Positions 1-9,214 of a DNA stretch of 64,000 nt are shown here, piece by piece. The position numbers and the translations under genes were made by a program. Origin of the DNA: CAYNFR01 sp964396595 (GTDB taxonomy: Bacteria > Bacteroidota > Bacteroidia > Chitinophagales > Saprospiraceae); assembly GCA_964396595.1 (NCBI GenBank), contig CAYNFR010000004.1, positions 1 through 64,000 of the forward strand, in the 5' to 3' direction. The notes beneath the pieces are model-generated. The model was given only the letters and a program-made list of their open reading frames with translations. It ran no database searches and was not told the DNA's origin. Each line of letters starts with the position of its first letter. Within the stretch, counting starts at the first letter, position 1.

Positions 1-3000
1 TGCTGTACGCTACACCTGTCTGCGGCGTAATGCTTATCATGCCGGATGGTATGGCACATGTAGGCTGTACCTCGGTGGCAACAGGTATAGTAAGATTTGG
101 GTCTGTTGCAATATAAAAATTATCACTTTCAGGTGATCTACAACCATTACTCGATGTCACATAGAATTCATAAGTTACATCAGGAGGGAGATTGTTAATA
201 ATAATATTGCTAGTACTGCCTATAAGTACAATACTATCAGGTAGTCTTGTCAAAGTCCATATTCCATTCGGTAGGTCACTTAACTCAACAGAGCCAAAAG
301 GATTAGAACAAGAAGGATCTGTAAATTCCTCAATTGTCACTTCGGAAGGGGCTGGTTCAATTTTTACAATAGATTCTGCCGTTGCGTAGCAGCCATATTC
401 ATTTTGGATATAAATAATATATGTTCCTGAATCAGACAGCATTGCTTCAGGACTTACCTCGGGATTTAGAATATTAGAAATAAAGCCATTACTTGATGTA
501 GTAAGCCATTGAACGACATTTGTCGCTGAGGCCGAAGCATCTAATTGGAGTGTTTGATACTCACATATTGTTACGTCATCTGTTATCACAGTAGGAACAT
601 CTCTAATAGCAACTCGTACCAGGGATACTTCACTAGTACATCCGTTATCAGGATTTACAACAGTTAAGTAAAACTGTGTTGAACTAGTTAGTTGCACTAT
701 GAGTTCTTCACCCGTCCCGATGAGATCAGTTAATGCTGGATCAGCGTACCAAAACACATCTCCTTCTTCGGAAATTGCCGAAATAATTGACAATTGGTCA
801 TAACATACATCTTGGGTATCATTGGCGATGGGTGGTTTTGGTTTCTCATTTTTCGATATCAAGAACTGACCAATGAGCAAGGATGTACAAGCCTTGCAAC
901 TTGATCCTTCAAAATATATTGACTCCAGGGTATAAAGACCCAGTACATCTAAATCTTCCAAAACAACTGAATTATCAACTATATTGAAAGGCCCTACCTT
1001 TACGCCAGGCTCTCCATTTACTGAATATACAACTACTGCCTGCTCACATCCTGCTGGAACATTTGAAAAATGCACGGGCATAACCGCTAGATCTGAATCG
1101 CAAATAGCCGCTTCTCCTTGAATCATTGCGACTGGACAAGAAACGGAGAATTCTAATGTCTCAAGGGTTGGATTGGGTATACCGTTAGTGCATTCATTTA
1201 ATGTTGGCAGTATGCGAGGCTTTATTCTTAGTGTATTGTTACAGGCCGAGTGTGGTAAAACATAATCAACACATGCAGGAGAGACGCTAAAGCTATTATA
1301 ATTTATGTTGCACGGAGATGGAACCAACATATGCGACATTGTGCTACCACCTGCATTCACTTGCCAATTAGCTACATTAAAAATAGTTGTGTTGGCATTT
1401 GAATATTCTATTTCTCCCCCTAAGCAGTTAAATCGTCCATTAGCACCAGCTGCTCCTATTTGTATAGCACTCCATCCCAATGTCAAGGAGGAAGGTAAAT
1501 AAGTTGAAGCTGTATTTGTAGAGCTACTATTTATAATTGGACCTGATGTTATCATTGAGATAAACTGAGGAGAAGATGCTGACCCACAATAGGCAAAAAC
1601 ATTCTCTCCTGAATTCAGAAGTGCGAAATTTGTTCCTGCTGACAAAGCACCAATTGTTACAGAAGGGGGATTAGCTCCGGAAGAGTTCCAAGAATTTGAA
1701 TTACCAGCTGTAAATCGGACTATAGTACCTGCAGAAACACCTCCGGCTGGTGTCGTCCATAACACATCACCTTCGTTTGTAGCAAGAGGCCCAGTTGGTG
1801 ATGTCCAGGCATTGTCTGTGAAGGTATAAGTAAGGTTTCCCGCTAGTGGTTGTAAGACTATAATTGAAAAAATTTCTGGATTAGAATTTGGATTATAATC
1901 TACAAAAGCAAAAGATCCTACCTGAGTACTTGAACAATCTGTTGCTTGCACTGGCGTATTATCTATGATAATGATATTCTGTTCTGCGACAACGGAATCA
2001 TCATCTTCATCATACACGTCATCATCATCGTTGGTATCAATCACCCATTGAATTTTTCCACCACCGATTAAGTTGATTGCTTCTAGTCCAAAAGTGACTA
2101 TGTCTCCCGGACAATAAGAACCTGAATCTGAAGTACAATCATCGTAGTCTACGAGCTCAGGGCATGAAGGAATCAAAACACAAACACCGGATCCACTAGC
2201 TGTAACCGGTGTTGAAGCACAATTGAAGCCATTTTGTACAACCCTGATCGAATATTCATCTATCGGGTCTTCCGCCACTTGAAATACCCCTGTAGAATTA
2301 CTTTCAACCACTATCCCATCATCAATTAGCTCATAAAGCAATCCTGTGGCATTGGCAGGTGTGGGCGTTACTGCGACAAGGCCATCTTCACATATATAAC
2401 TTGCACTTGTCAATGTAACACCAGGAGTTATTACGAATTCTTCGGTGATATAACATTCACTGGAGTTACCGCATCCTTTTATAGAACTACTGCCGCATTG
2501 AGTACTCGCATTAATAATATCACAACCTTGTGTATTTTCCTTGATTCTGAAGTTGATAGTCGTGTTGGCTGAATTATCAATACTGGGAGTGGTATATACT
2601 AATATGCTCGACTCTCCAGTTATGCTTCTTAAAAAAGGATCATCTGCGATGTTGATAACACCGGCTATATTAACACGAGAACCTTGAGAAATCATCAATC
2701 CCGGATCTCCATTATTATCCGTAAACACCCGATTATAGTTAAATACTTCTACCTCTATGAGCAGTTCAGTATCATCACATACATAGATTAACTTACTTCC
2801 TTCAAAATTTGTAACCATATCGTTGATTACATCATACTTAAAAACTAAATCATCAGTTCCATCATCAAGTACCGTAACCGTGTAATCAATGTCACGATTG
2901 TTAGAACCAGGAGTAGGCCAATTGTCCAAAACCCAATTACCGGATCCATCAGGATCAGCAGCATGTGATGTGGTACATCCTATAGGATTAGGGCCAATGT

Positions 3001-3652
3001 TTTCATATATCCCCGATGATAAGGCCGGTAAAGAATAGTCATTTGCCATAGGTAATAAACCTATGGATGCATTTCCGACGATATGACTTGCTACGGCAAT
3101 GTCTCCAGCATTCAGCGCTATTTGAGCTTCCGAAACAAATCCGCCACCATTAACCTTCGCGCCACTTCCATAATACACGGCATGGACTATTTGTCCATCA
3201 GGATCAAATAATACGACTCTCTCACCATCATTGTTATTGGGATTGCTACCGCCTACATTCGTGAGATTGAAACCATGACAACCGACTAAATTCGTGCACC
3301 GACAGCTGTTAATATCTACTGCTGACGTATTTGCCTTAGCGGTCCAACCATCCCAATTACAAGTTGAACAGTTAAAATAGTGACTATTATAAATCAAGAG
3401 GTATCCAAATGCAGGGATAGAAGTTCTATTAGGGATTACCACGGCCACAGTGCCGTTAGTAATAAGATATCTTCCGACATCTACGGCTTTATCTTTGTCA
3501 TTGTATAACTCTATCCATTCCGCCCCCTGACTATCATAGTTGCCGGGGTCGGCCATGACTTCATTAATTCTGATTGTCTGCTGAGCGGTCAATAAGACAC
3601 TAAAACTCCAAAATGTGGCAATTAAGTTAAGCGCAAGCTTACCAGATAGCAT
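1..3652 (-). CDS. Giant lamin-tail-domain surface protein, 3' end beyond window
   Basis: The minus-strand frame is open from an ATG at 3652 to base 2 with no stop, so at least 1217 residues are present and the C-terminus lies off the left edge. The start is followed by a hydrophobic signal peptide ending near a TAQQ motif. Residues about 25-140 look like a lamin tail domain (INEVMADP, then EWIELYN, then a DVGRYLI-type strand). The rest is a chain of Cys-containing Ig-like or PKD-like modules typical of very large Bacteroidota surface proteins. An in-frame ATG at 3739 is possible but would bury the signal peptide. The likely fate is export across the outer membrane by T9SS, but the sorting domain would be outside the window. 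Its ligand is unknown. Confidence 0.85.
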   Translation of the reverse strand, partial: MLSGKLALNLIATFWSFSVLLTAQQTIRINEVMADPGNYDSQGAEWIELYNDKDKAVDVGRYLITNGTVAVVIPNRTSIPAFGYLLIYNSHYFNCSTCNWDGWTAKANTSAVDINSCRCTNLVGCHGFNLTNVGGSNPNNNDGERVVLFDPDGQIVHAVYYGSGAKVNGGGFVSEAQIALNAGDIAVASHIVGNASIGLLPMANDYSLPALSSGIYENIGPNPIGCTTSHAADPDGSGNWVLDNWPTPGSNNRDIDYTVTVLDDGTDDLVFKYDVINDMVTNFEGSKLIYVCDDTELLIEVEVFNYNRVFTDNNGDPGLMISQGSRVNIAGVINIADDPFLRSITGESSILVYTTPSIDNSANTTINFRIKENTQGCDIINASTQCGSSSIKGCGNSSECYITEEFVITPGVTLTSASYICEDGLVAVTPTPANATGLLYELIDDGIVVESNSTGVFQVAEDPIDEYSIRVVQNGFNCASTPVTASGSGVCVLIPSCPELVDYDDCTSDSGSYCPGDIVTFGLEAINLIGGGKIQWVIDTNDDDDVYDEDDDSVVAEQNIIIIDNTPVQATDCSSTQVGSFAFVDYNPNSNPEIFSIIVLQPLAGNLTYTFTDNAWTSPTGPLATNEGDVLWTTPAGGVSAGTIVRFTAGNSNSWNSSGANPPSVTIGALSAGTNFALLNSGENVFAYCGSASSPQFISMITSGPIINSSSTNTASTYLPSSLTLGWSAIQIGAAGANGRFNCLGGEIEYSNANTTIFNVANWQVNAGGSTMSHMLVPSPCNINYNSFSVSPACVDYVLPHSACNNTLRIKPRILPTLNECTNGIPNPTLETLEFSVSCPVAMIQGEAAICDSDLAVMPVHFSNVPAGCEQAVVVYSVNGEPGVKVGPFNIVDNSVVLEDLDVLGLYTLESIYFEGSSCKACTSLLIGQFLISKNEKPKPPIANDTQDVCYDQLSIISAISEEGDVFWYADPALTDLIGTGEELIVQLTSSTQFYLTVVNPDNGCTSEVSLVRVAIRDVPTVITDDVTICEYQTLQLDASASATNVVQWLTTSSNGFISNILNPEVSPEAMLSDSGTYIIYIQNEYGCYATAESIVKIEPAPSEVTIEEFTDPSCSNPFGSVELSDLPNGIWTLTRLPDSIVLIGSTSNIIINNLPPDVTYEFYVTSSNGCRSPESDNFYIATDPNLTIPVATEVQPTCAIPSGMISITPQTGVAYS

Positions 3653-4174
3653 GAGGGGGTTATGGACTATAAAGAAGACAATACTTAATGGCTGTCCACC
3701 TATGCAGTGAATAGTTTTATTGTGATCACACTTACCCATAACTAGCACTTCTTGTCGCATAAACCTAGCTTTATAAAAACGTATACTCTTGTCTACAATC
3801 AGAACAATTCATACCGATCATTGACTCTAGCGTCTAGTCGGTGACGAATCATGCTACTTTCGGCACATATATTCCTACCATTGCCTTGTTAGTACAAACA
3901 ATTTACACATTCTCAGAGGCTGTTTTTGGTGCATTCGTCCCGCAAAAGCACACGAGGCTTTATAAGGCTCTATTGATTTTGACACGAATTTAAAAGATTG
4001 ACAAAATCAAAAAATACTTAGATTGGCTGTCGCCAAATATCGTTCCTTAAGCGAAACGAAAGAATCTTACACACAAATATGTAAATATTTCATAATGTAT
4101 AATAGATATAATATCAAATATTTATATATCAAAGTGCAAATTTAACAATTGAGCATAAAACTGTTTAAGTAAAT
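3653..4174. other. Intergenic region, no gene seen
   Basis: About 520 bases between the start of the lamin-tail gene and the end of the glycosyltransferase gene; both lie on the minus strand. It is AT-rich, especially near 4075-4140. No convincing ORF, tRNA, terminator or exact TAnnTTTG box was found. It presumably holds the promoter of the giant gene. Confidence 0.5.
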
Positions 4175-5275
4175 TCACCCAATTAAGCCAGAATAAAGAT
4201 CAATGTAACTATCTACCGACCTGTTGATATGAAAGTGCTGAATTTCACTAGTAGTCCATTGGCCATTTATGGCCAAAACCATAGCTTCCTTTAAGGCCTG
4301 AATTGTCAGTTCTCTTGTTGCAATACTTTTCCCACTTACCACCTCAGTAAGCGCTCCTCTGCCGGAATGAATGATGGGCTTACCCAATGCGACACTTTCC
4401 GCTGCGGCAAAACAAAATCCTTCACTGTATGAAGGAATAACCACGGCATCACACTGTCTGATCTGTGATTTAAGATCCTCAAAGCTAAGGTTATGGAACA
4501 ATTTTATCCTATCTGCAATCCCACCTGATTCTATAAGCCTAAAAACTTCAGAAGAGGGGCCATAATTTTCAGAAGGCACAATCATCACTAGCCGAGCACT
4601 AAATCCTGATTTAATTAGTTTTTGGAAAGCCGGCAACAAAATGTCTAGCCCTTTACTAAAGCTTGGCCTTCCAAAAAAGCAAAAGCTAAACTCATTATTA
4701 TCATCAATATCCTCATCTTCTGTGCGCGCATATTGCGCGTAATCAAGTCCGTTATAGATTCTGACAATCTTATTTTTAGGAACACCTGCTGACATCAATG
4801 CATCACAGGTATAATCGGAAACGCCTACAAAAAAATCAAAAGGCAAGCGCGTCATAACATATTCAAAAAGCCTCAGTATTCGACGGGTAAAAAAATTAAT
4901 CCACGGCAATTGATACCACAATTCTCCCCAATATTCATGAAAAGTAATGATGGACTTTTTACCACAGAACTTGGCAGCTATTGCTGCCGGTAATGCTGCA
5001 TTATAGCTGGTCGAATGAATAAAATCGGCATTTCTCGCCATTCTAATCGCCGGCATCCATGCAAGAAATGTAAATATATAGCGATTAAAAAAACGATACC
5101 TGCGGATTTCTACTCCATTCACACTTTCTGAGGATGCTAACGAACTGTTGTATTTGTTCGTGAGAATAGATACTTGATTTCCCCGCTTTACTAACTCCTC
5201 TACTAACTGTTTAAATAGATTTTCAACCCCGCCTATGTGCGGATGATAATACTCCAAAACAAAGAGGATTCTCAT
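4175..5275 (-). CDS. GT4-family glycosyltransferase
   Basis: A 366-residue GT-B fold glycosyltransferase of family GT4 (GT1 superfamily), expected to transfer a sugar from a nucleotide sugar during cell-surface glycan synthesis in the cytoplasm. The N-terminus has the Rossmann strand ILFVLEYYHPHIGGVE typical of acceptor-binding domains. The C-terminal half has CFFGRPSFSKGLDILLPAF and the EGFCFAAAE motif, the family's E-x7-E nucleotide-sugar signature. Its ATG overlaps the stop of the upstream DUF2304 gene (TAATG), so the two are translationally coupled. The specific donor and acceptor cannot be told from sequence. Confidence 0.9.
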   Translation of the reverse strand: MRILFVLEYYHPHIGGVENLFKQLVEELVKRGNQVSILTNKYNSSLASSESVNGVEIRRYRFFNRYIFTFLAWMPAIRMARNADFIHSTSYNAALPAAIAAKFCGKKSIITFHEYWGELWYQLPWINFFTRRILRLFEYVMTRLPFDFFVGVSDYTCDALMSAGVPKNKIVRIYNGLDYAQYARTEDEDIDDNNEFSFCFFGRPSFSKGLDILLPAFQKLIKSGFSARLVMIVPSENYGPSSEVFRLIESGGIADRIKLFHNLSFEDLKSQIRQCDAVVIPSYSEGFCFAAAESVALGKPIIHSGRGALTEVVSGKSIATRELTIQALKEAMVLAINGQWTTSEIQHFHINRSVDSYIDLYSGLIG

Positions 5276-5673
5276 TAAGATTTAGCTTCCTTCTTGGTAG
5301 TTGTTTTCCGATTGTCTTCTATTCTACGGCGCTCCAATTCTCTGATCTTACTCTCATCAAGAGCAAGTTGTCGTACAAGTTCTGTCATTTTACGCTCCAT
5401 ATTGTCAAGCTTCGAACTGAGGTAAAAAGATAGTAATACCAAAAAGGCTAAGGCAATGAATATTATTGCATTAATATGACTCGCAAATCCTAACCATGAT
5501 GCGATATTTACAGAAAATCTATGAGGCTCTATGCCTAGAATAGCAATTATAGACCAAAAAACCAACCATAGAATATTCGTGAATAGAAATTTTCTTCTTT
5601 TCTGAATCTCAACGAATAACCTATAGATGTAGTAAAAGGCTAATGCCGGTGCGATTAGTTGGTATAATTCCAC
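5275..5673 (-). CDS. DUF2304 family membrane protein
   Basis: A 132-residue protein with three hydrophobic segments (about residues 5-20, 30-50 and 65-85) followed by a charged, probably coiled-coil tail (residues about 88-132, rich in E, R and K). The pattern matches DUF2304, small membrane proteins commonly found next to polyprenyl-phosphate or other glycosyltransferases. It is first in a two-gene operon with the GT4 enzyme and overlaps it by one base. An inferred role is anchoring or assisting the glycosyltransferase at the inner membrane. No catalytic motif is visible. Confidence 0.8.
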   Translation of the reverse strand: MELYQLIAPALAFYYIYRLFVEIQKRRKFLFTNILWLVFWSIIAILGIEPHRFSVNIASWLGFASHINAIIFIALAFLVLLSFYLSSKLDNMERKMTELVRQLALDESKIRELERRRIEDNRKTTTKKEAKS

Positions 5674-5694
5674 ATTTAATCTTTACCTGATGTA

Positions 5695-5728
5695 CAAATG
5701 TAGTACACTTTACGTTACTATTGACAAA
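5695..5728 (-). promoter_or_regulatory. Bacteroidota-type promoter of the DUF2304-GT4 operon
   Basis: On the minus strand TTTG (5728-5725) is followed by 22 bases and an exact TACATTTG (5702-5695), matching the Bacteroidota TTTG / TAnnTTTG promoter. It sits just upstream of the ATG at 5673. Confidence 0.65.
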
Positions 5729-5825
5729 TTCTGAAGAGCATAGTCATTATTAATTGACGAATCTCTTACACTTTCGTATATCTAAAGTGAGGGTTTTTCC
5801 TTTAATTGTTTTATTAAATATCAAC

Positions 5826-7307
5826 ATGAATAAGATTTTTACTTTCTTTTTTACGTTAATGCTTCTAAATCTTGGTGCTCAAAACGCACCTGAAAGGATT
5901 AACAAAGTCATATCTCAATCAAATATAAAGGCTCATCTATCTTTCTTGGCGTCCGATGAATTAGAAGGCCGCGAAACAGGTAAACGTGGAATTGAGCTGG
6001 CAGCCAAATATATATCTACCCATTTTATGAGCTTAGACCTGGACACTGTCCTAGGTTTTAATGGATATAGACAAGAAGTTCCGTTTGTTACCTTTACGCC
6101 ACCAGATTCTGCTTACATCCGAGTGAATGACATCGACCTGACATATCGTGAAGATTTTATAGTCCTCAATGGTAAACAAACTAATCTCACAGCTGAGCCA
6201 ATTTTTATACATTATGGCAACGAGGCTGATCTGGAAGAAAAAGATCTAAGACTTAAGTTGGCTATTAGTTTTTGTGGTGACGGACAGAGCACTAATGTGC
6301 GTGAATGGTTTGACATCAGCAGAAAGAAATATGAGCGAGTCAAAAAAGCAGGAGCAGTCGGATTAATAGAGATCTACCAAAATGCGATGACCCCATGGAA
6401 TTTCATGAAAAGATTTGGCTCAGCTTCTCAAACCGGATTGGATATGGGCAAACAAAGCGAAGGAAAACTTCCGCACGTATGGGTAGGTAATAATAATGCG
6501 GATGTTTTAACAGGGCTAACATCGGGCACAAAATCTATTAAACTATACAACAGCGACATCAAAAATGAAAAATTTAACAGTGCTAATATTGTCGCCATTC
6601 TTTCTGGTACAGACCCTGAGCTAAAAAATGAATACATAGTATATAGTGCTCATTATGACCACGTGGGTATTGGGCGCGCAGATGCGACAGGTGATACGAT
6701 CTATAATGGTGCTAGAGATAATGCTAGTGGCACTACAGCGATCTTGTCTCTTGCGAAGTATTTCTCACAACACCCGCCTCTACGTTCATCAATATTCGTA
6801 TTGTTCACCGCAGAAGAAAAAGGTTTACTTGGTAGTAGCTGGTTTGTCGAGAATAGCCCTGTACCACTCGATCAAATAAAATATTGCTTCAATATCGACA
6901 ATGGCGGATACAATGATACCACTATCGTCAGTGTGATCGGATTAACAAGGACTACTGTAGAACATCTTATTGAAGCAGCTAGTGCTAGTTTTGGTCTTGA
7001 AGCCATAGAAGATGCTGCAGGAGAGCAAGGCTTATTCGATAGATCTGATAATGTGAATTTCGCGCGCAAGGGCATCCCTGCACCTACCTTCAGTCTTGGC
7101 TTCCGCGCCTTTGACGAGGAAATTTTTAAGTACTATCACCAACCCGGTGATGACGTACATTCGCTTAACTTTAATTATATCGAGAAGTATGTCAAGTCAT
7201 TTATCCTGTCTTCCGAAAAAATCGCCAACACCCGCGAAAATATATTTTGGAAGCCCGGTGATAAATATTACCAAATAGGTAGGGACTTATACAAACTCCA
7301 AGACTAA
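5826..7307 (+). CDS. M28 family Zn aminopeptidase with PA insert, secreted
   Basis: A secreted metallopeptidase of family M28. The chosen ATG at 5826 gives a clean signal peptide (MNKIFTFFFTLMLLNLGAQ); the frame is open upstream to 5754 but only through a TTG start that would bury it. A protease-associated insert lies in the first half. The zinc-site motifs are in order: SAHYDHVGIG (His, Asp), NGARDNASGT (bridging Asp), FTAEEKGLLGS (catalytic Glu pair), FNIDNGG (Asp) and YYHQPGDD (His). All expected ligands are present, so it should be active on peptides in the periplasm or outside the cell. A second M28 protein lies at 15558-17201. The stop is 7 bases from the convergent DoxX gene. Confidence 0.93.
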   Translation: MNKIFTFFFTLMLLNLGAQNAPERINKVISQSNIKAHLSFLASDELEGRETGKRGIELAAKYISTHFMSLDLDTVLGFNGYRQEVPFVTFTPPDSAYIRVNDIDLTYREDFIVLNGKQTNLTAEPIFIHYGNEADLEEKDLRLKLAISFCGDGQSTNVREWFDISRKKYERVKKAGAVGLIEIYQNAMTPWNFMKRFGSASQTGLDMGKQSEGKLPHVWVGNNNADVLTGLTSGTKSIKLYNSDIKNEKFNSANIVAILSGTDPELKNEYIVYSAHYDHVGIGRADATGDTIYNGARDNASGTTAILSLAKYFSQHPPLRSSIFVLFTAEEKGLLGSSWFVENSPVPLDQIKYCFNIDNGGYNDTTIVSVIGLTRTTVEHLIEAASASFGLEAIEDAAGEQGLFDRSDNVNFARKGIPAPTFSLGFRAFDEEIFKYYHQPGDDVHSLNFNYIEKYVKSFILSSEKIANTRENIFWKPGDKYYQIGRDLYKLQD

Positions 7308-7314
7308 AATGAGG

Positions 7315-7713
7315 CTATACTAAAAGAAGGCCCAAAAGGCAAGCGATAAAATAGACAACAATAGTCTTAGCCCCCTCATAGTCCTTCGCCACACGCTGAC
7401 CAAATAATAGCATTAACAAGGTCAGAAGCGACATATATAGGCTATACTTTATCATCACATTGCTACCACAATTAAAAACGCAATAGACTCCGAATACGGC
7501 TAATATTCCGGAAGCAAGCTCCGCTATGGCGACTATACCCAATAAGATAGACACCACCCCGGCTAGCTTGGTTTTAGCAAAATGTGATCTTAGCCATGCT
7601 ACATTCCCTGTCCAATCAATGAGCTTGTCTAAGCCTGATTGGAGAAAAACTATCGCAACAAACAATCCCAAGATCAAAGGCACGATTACATCTGTTTTGT
7701 CAGTTAAATCCAT
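7315..7713 (-). CDS. DoxX-like integral membrane protein
   Basis: A 132-residue protein with four hydrophobic helices (about residues 8-27, 48-70, 73-100 and 112-131). The first helix and loop contain FLQSGLDKLIDWTGN, characteristic of the DoxX family, followed by a HFAKTKL-type segment. DoxX proteins are small inner-membrane proteins of poorly defined redox or respiratory role. It is transcribed toward the M28 peptidase with only 7 bases between the stops, and divergently from the cohesin-like gene at 7998. Confidence 0.85.
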   Translation of the reverse strand: MDLTDKTDVIVPLILGLFVAIVFLQSGLDKLIDWTGNVAWLRSHFAKTKLAGVVSILLGIVAIAELASGILAVFGVYCVFNCGSNVMIKYSLYMSLLTLLMLLFGQRVAKDYEGAKTIVVYFIACLLGLLLV

Positions 7714-7800
7714 GGTAACGTGGATATAGAATTAAGAATGTCTTTAAAAGTAAATGTCCCCCAAGGTAACACCAACCCATCAATGACACTTCTCTTATCA

Positions 7801-7841
7801 GTGTAAAATGTATACTAATTATCAAAATACATTTTTTACAC
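7801..7841. repeat. Imperfect inverted repeat in the divergent intergenic region
   Basis: GTGTAAAATGTAT at 7801-7813 is matched by ATACATTTTTTACAC at 7827-7841, complementary apart from a two-base indel. It lies between the divergent DoxX and cohesin-like genes, so an operator is as likely as a terminator. Confidence 0.5.
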
Positions 7842-7894
7842 GGTGAAGTAGGGGTAATATTGATTTATTCTGTCTTACCTTTATCTCCCCCTGA

Positions 7895-7994
7895 TTTACC
7901 AATTGACTTGGTAGCATGAATGCTATGTACCAAGACAGACTATCCATTATTCAGAAGATCAACTGAATACAGTTGATCTTAGTCAATTGGTAAA
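7895..7994 (+). promoter_or_regulatory. Three-way-junction inverted-repeat leader upstream of the ATG at 7998
   Basis: A perfect 14-base inverted repeat (TTTACCAATTGACT 7895-7908 with AGTCAATTGGTAAA 7981-7994) encloses two further hairpins. Hairpin 1 is CTTGGTAGCA 7907-7916 with TGCT and ACCAAG at 7921-7934, around a TGAA loop. Hairpin 2 is a perfect 11-base stem, AAGATCAACTG 7955-7965 with CAGTTGATCTT 7970-7980, and an AATA loop. The outer arm ends 3 bases before the start codon. If transcribed it would fold into a three-way junction that presents or hides the start. A small mobile-repeat origin is an alternative. Confidence 0.65.
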
Positions 7995-7997
7995 CTT

Positions 7998-8867
7998 ATG
8001 AGAACCTTAACGTACACATTCGCTTTAATTTTTTTGACCTTGTTTTCATTGTCAGGGCAAAACAATTTTGAGTTACGCATCAGCCACAAAGAGTACAAGC
8101 CTGAATCCCAACTACTTACTGTAAGTCTTGACGTAAAGTCGACGGATAAAAATCTTGTACTCGCCGGTCAAAATTTCAGACTTTTTTACTCCTCTGAAGT
8201 ATTTAAACTCGATGAATCTAAATCCGGCTCCCTTCTTCCTCAAGCCAAGTATTCACCAATGTTAATCTCAGAAACACTTTCCTCAATTGACGCACGAGAG
8301 GTAGGGCAGTTGAGCTTTGATCACAACCTAGGGTTTGTTAACCTCGCCATTGATCTCAGAAATGTTAAAGAAGGCGGTATCAAGCTAGATCAATCACTAG
8401 AGTGGACTAGTATTGCCCAACTAACATTTAAAGTAACTAGCATGGACAACATCGGGCGGATAGTATGGGCTAGAGAAGGCTTAACAGACCAATATGCCAC
8501 TGCATTCGTCAGCATGGCTAAATGGGTAGCACCACTTGAAACGAACACACTTGATATTTCTGCATATCATGATTTCGAATGGTCTGTCAGCCATAGAGAA
8601 CTTTCTTCAGAAGAAGTAAGCTATACTATACTTCCTAATCCTTCTGCAGATTATCTTAATCTTACGATAAACAAGTCCTCCCCTTTTGACAGATATGTCG
8701 AACTGCTAGACATTAATGGTCAATTAGTCAGGAAATATACGCTAGAAAAAGGTACTACTTCATTAAGAGTAGAGGTCGCCAATCTCAAAAGTGCGAATTA
8801 TTCTGTATTTGTTTTAGATACAGATAGACGATTGCTTCATAGCGATGTATTGACAGTGATCCACTAG
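7998..8867 (+). CDS. Secreted cohesin-like protein with T9SS type-A sorting domain
   Basis: A 289-residue protein with a signal peptide (about residues 1-20, ending LSLSGQ). Residues about 22-165 form one module with the pattern of cohesin-like beta sandwiches: extended strands, an NFRLFYSSEVFKLDE segment and a late IAQLTFKV strand. The last 75 or so residues match a T9SS type-A sorting domain: YTILPNPSADYLNL, then a VELLDINGQLVRKY strand and a final SVFVLDTDRRLL strand. It should be exported across the outer membrane, and the sorting domain removed or used for attachment. It is monocistronic, with a structured leader upstream and a terminator downstream. Similar cohesin-like modules recur in the 23-36 kb cluster. 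Confidence 0.8.
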   Translation: MRTLTYTFALIFLTLFSLSGQNNFELRISHKEYKPESQLLTVSLDVKSTDKNLVLAGQNFRLFYSSEVFKLDESKSGSLLPQAKYSPMLISETLSSIDAREVGQLSFDHNLGFVNLAIDLRNVKEGGIKLDQSLEWTSIAQLTFKVTSMDNIGRIVWAREGLTDQYATAFVSMAKWVAPLETNTLDISAYHDFEWSVSHRELSSEEVSYTILPNPSADYLNLTINKSSPFDRYVELLDINGQLVRKYTLEKGTTSLRVEVANLKSANYSVFVLDTDRRLLHSDVLTVIH

Positions 8868-8890
8868 TCATAAAGAACTTTTAGATTTGA

Positions 8891-8926
8891 AATGCGGCTG
8901 ACCAAGTAGCGTCAACCGCATTTTTT
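8891..8926 (+). terminator. Rho-independent terminator of the cohesin-like gene
   Basis: The stem ATGCGG-c-TGAC (8892-8902) pairs with GTCA-a-CCGCAT (8911-8921) around CAAGTAGC and runs into a T tract (8921-8926), 24 bases after the stop at 8867. Confidence 0.85.
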
Positions 8927-9214
8927 ATTTGAACTTGACTTCTATTCTAAATACCACGTGATCAACGCTTAGCCTAAAAATGACGCTTATAATGATTGAT
9001 CACTTTTTGGTTTACCTCTTCTGAGGTAAAATTGGTTTAATCTTTATTTTTATAGACATGGGTAACTATGCAGACAACTGATATACTTCTTCTGCCATCT
9101 GTGGTATTTACGAGAGCTAATAATACCTCTTCTTGCTTGATGACGACTGATATGTATATCTGAAATCAGTAAGCTGAATTGTCAGGTATATTAAGGTATC
9201 TGGTTACATAGACC
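8927..9214. other. Convergent intergenic region with a small perfect hairpin
   Basis: No ORF is supported between the terminator and the end of the OmpA-like gene. The only structure seen is TTTACCTC (9011-9018), loop TTCT, GAGGTAAA (9023-9030). It is a perfect 8-base stem without an adjacent T tract on either strand, so its role is unclear. Confidence 0.5.

Noticed and set aside
9011..9030. Perfect TTTACCTC hairpin as a terminator of the OmpA-like operon
   Set aside because: It lies about 190 bases past the stop and has no T tract on the minus strand.
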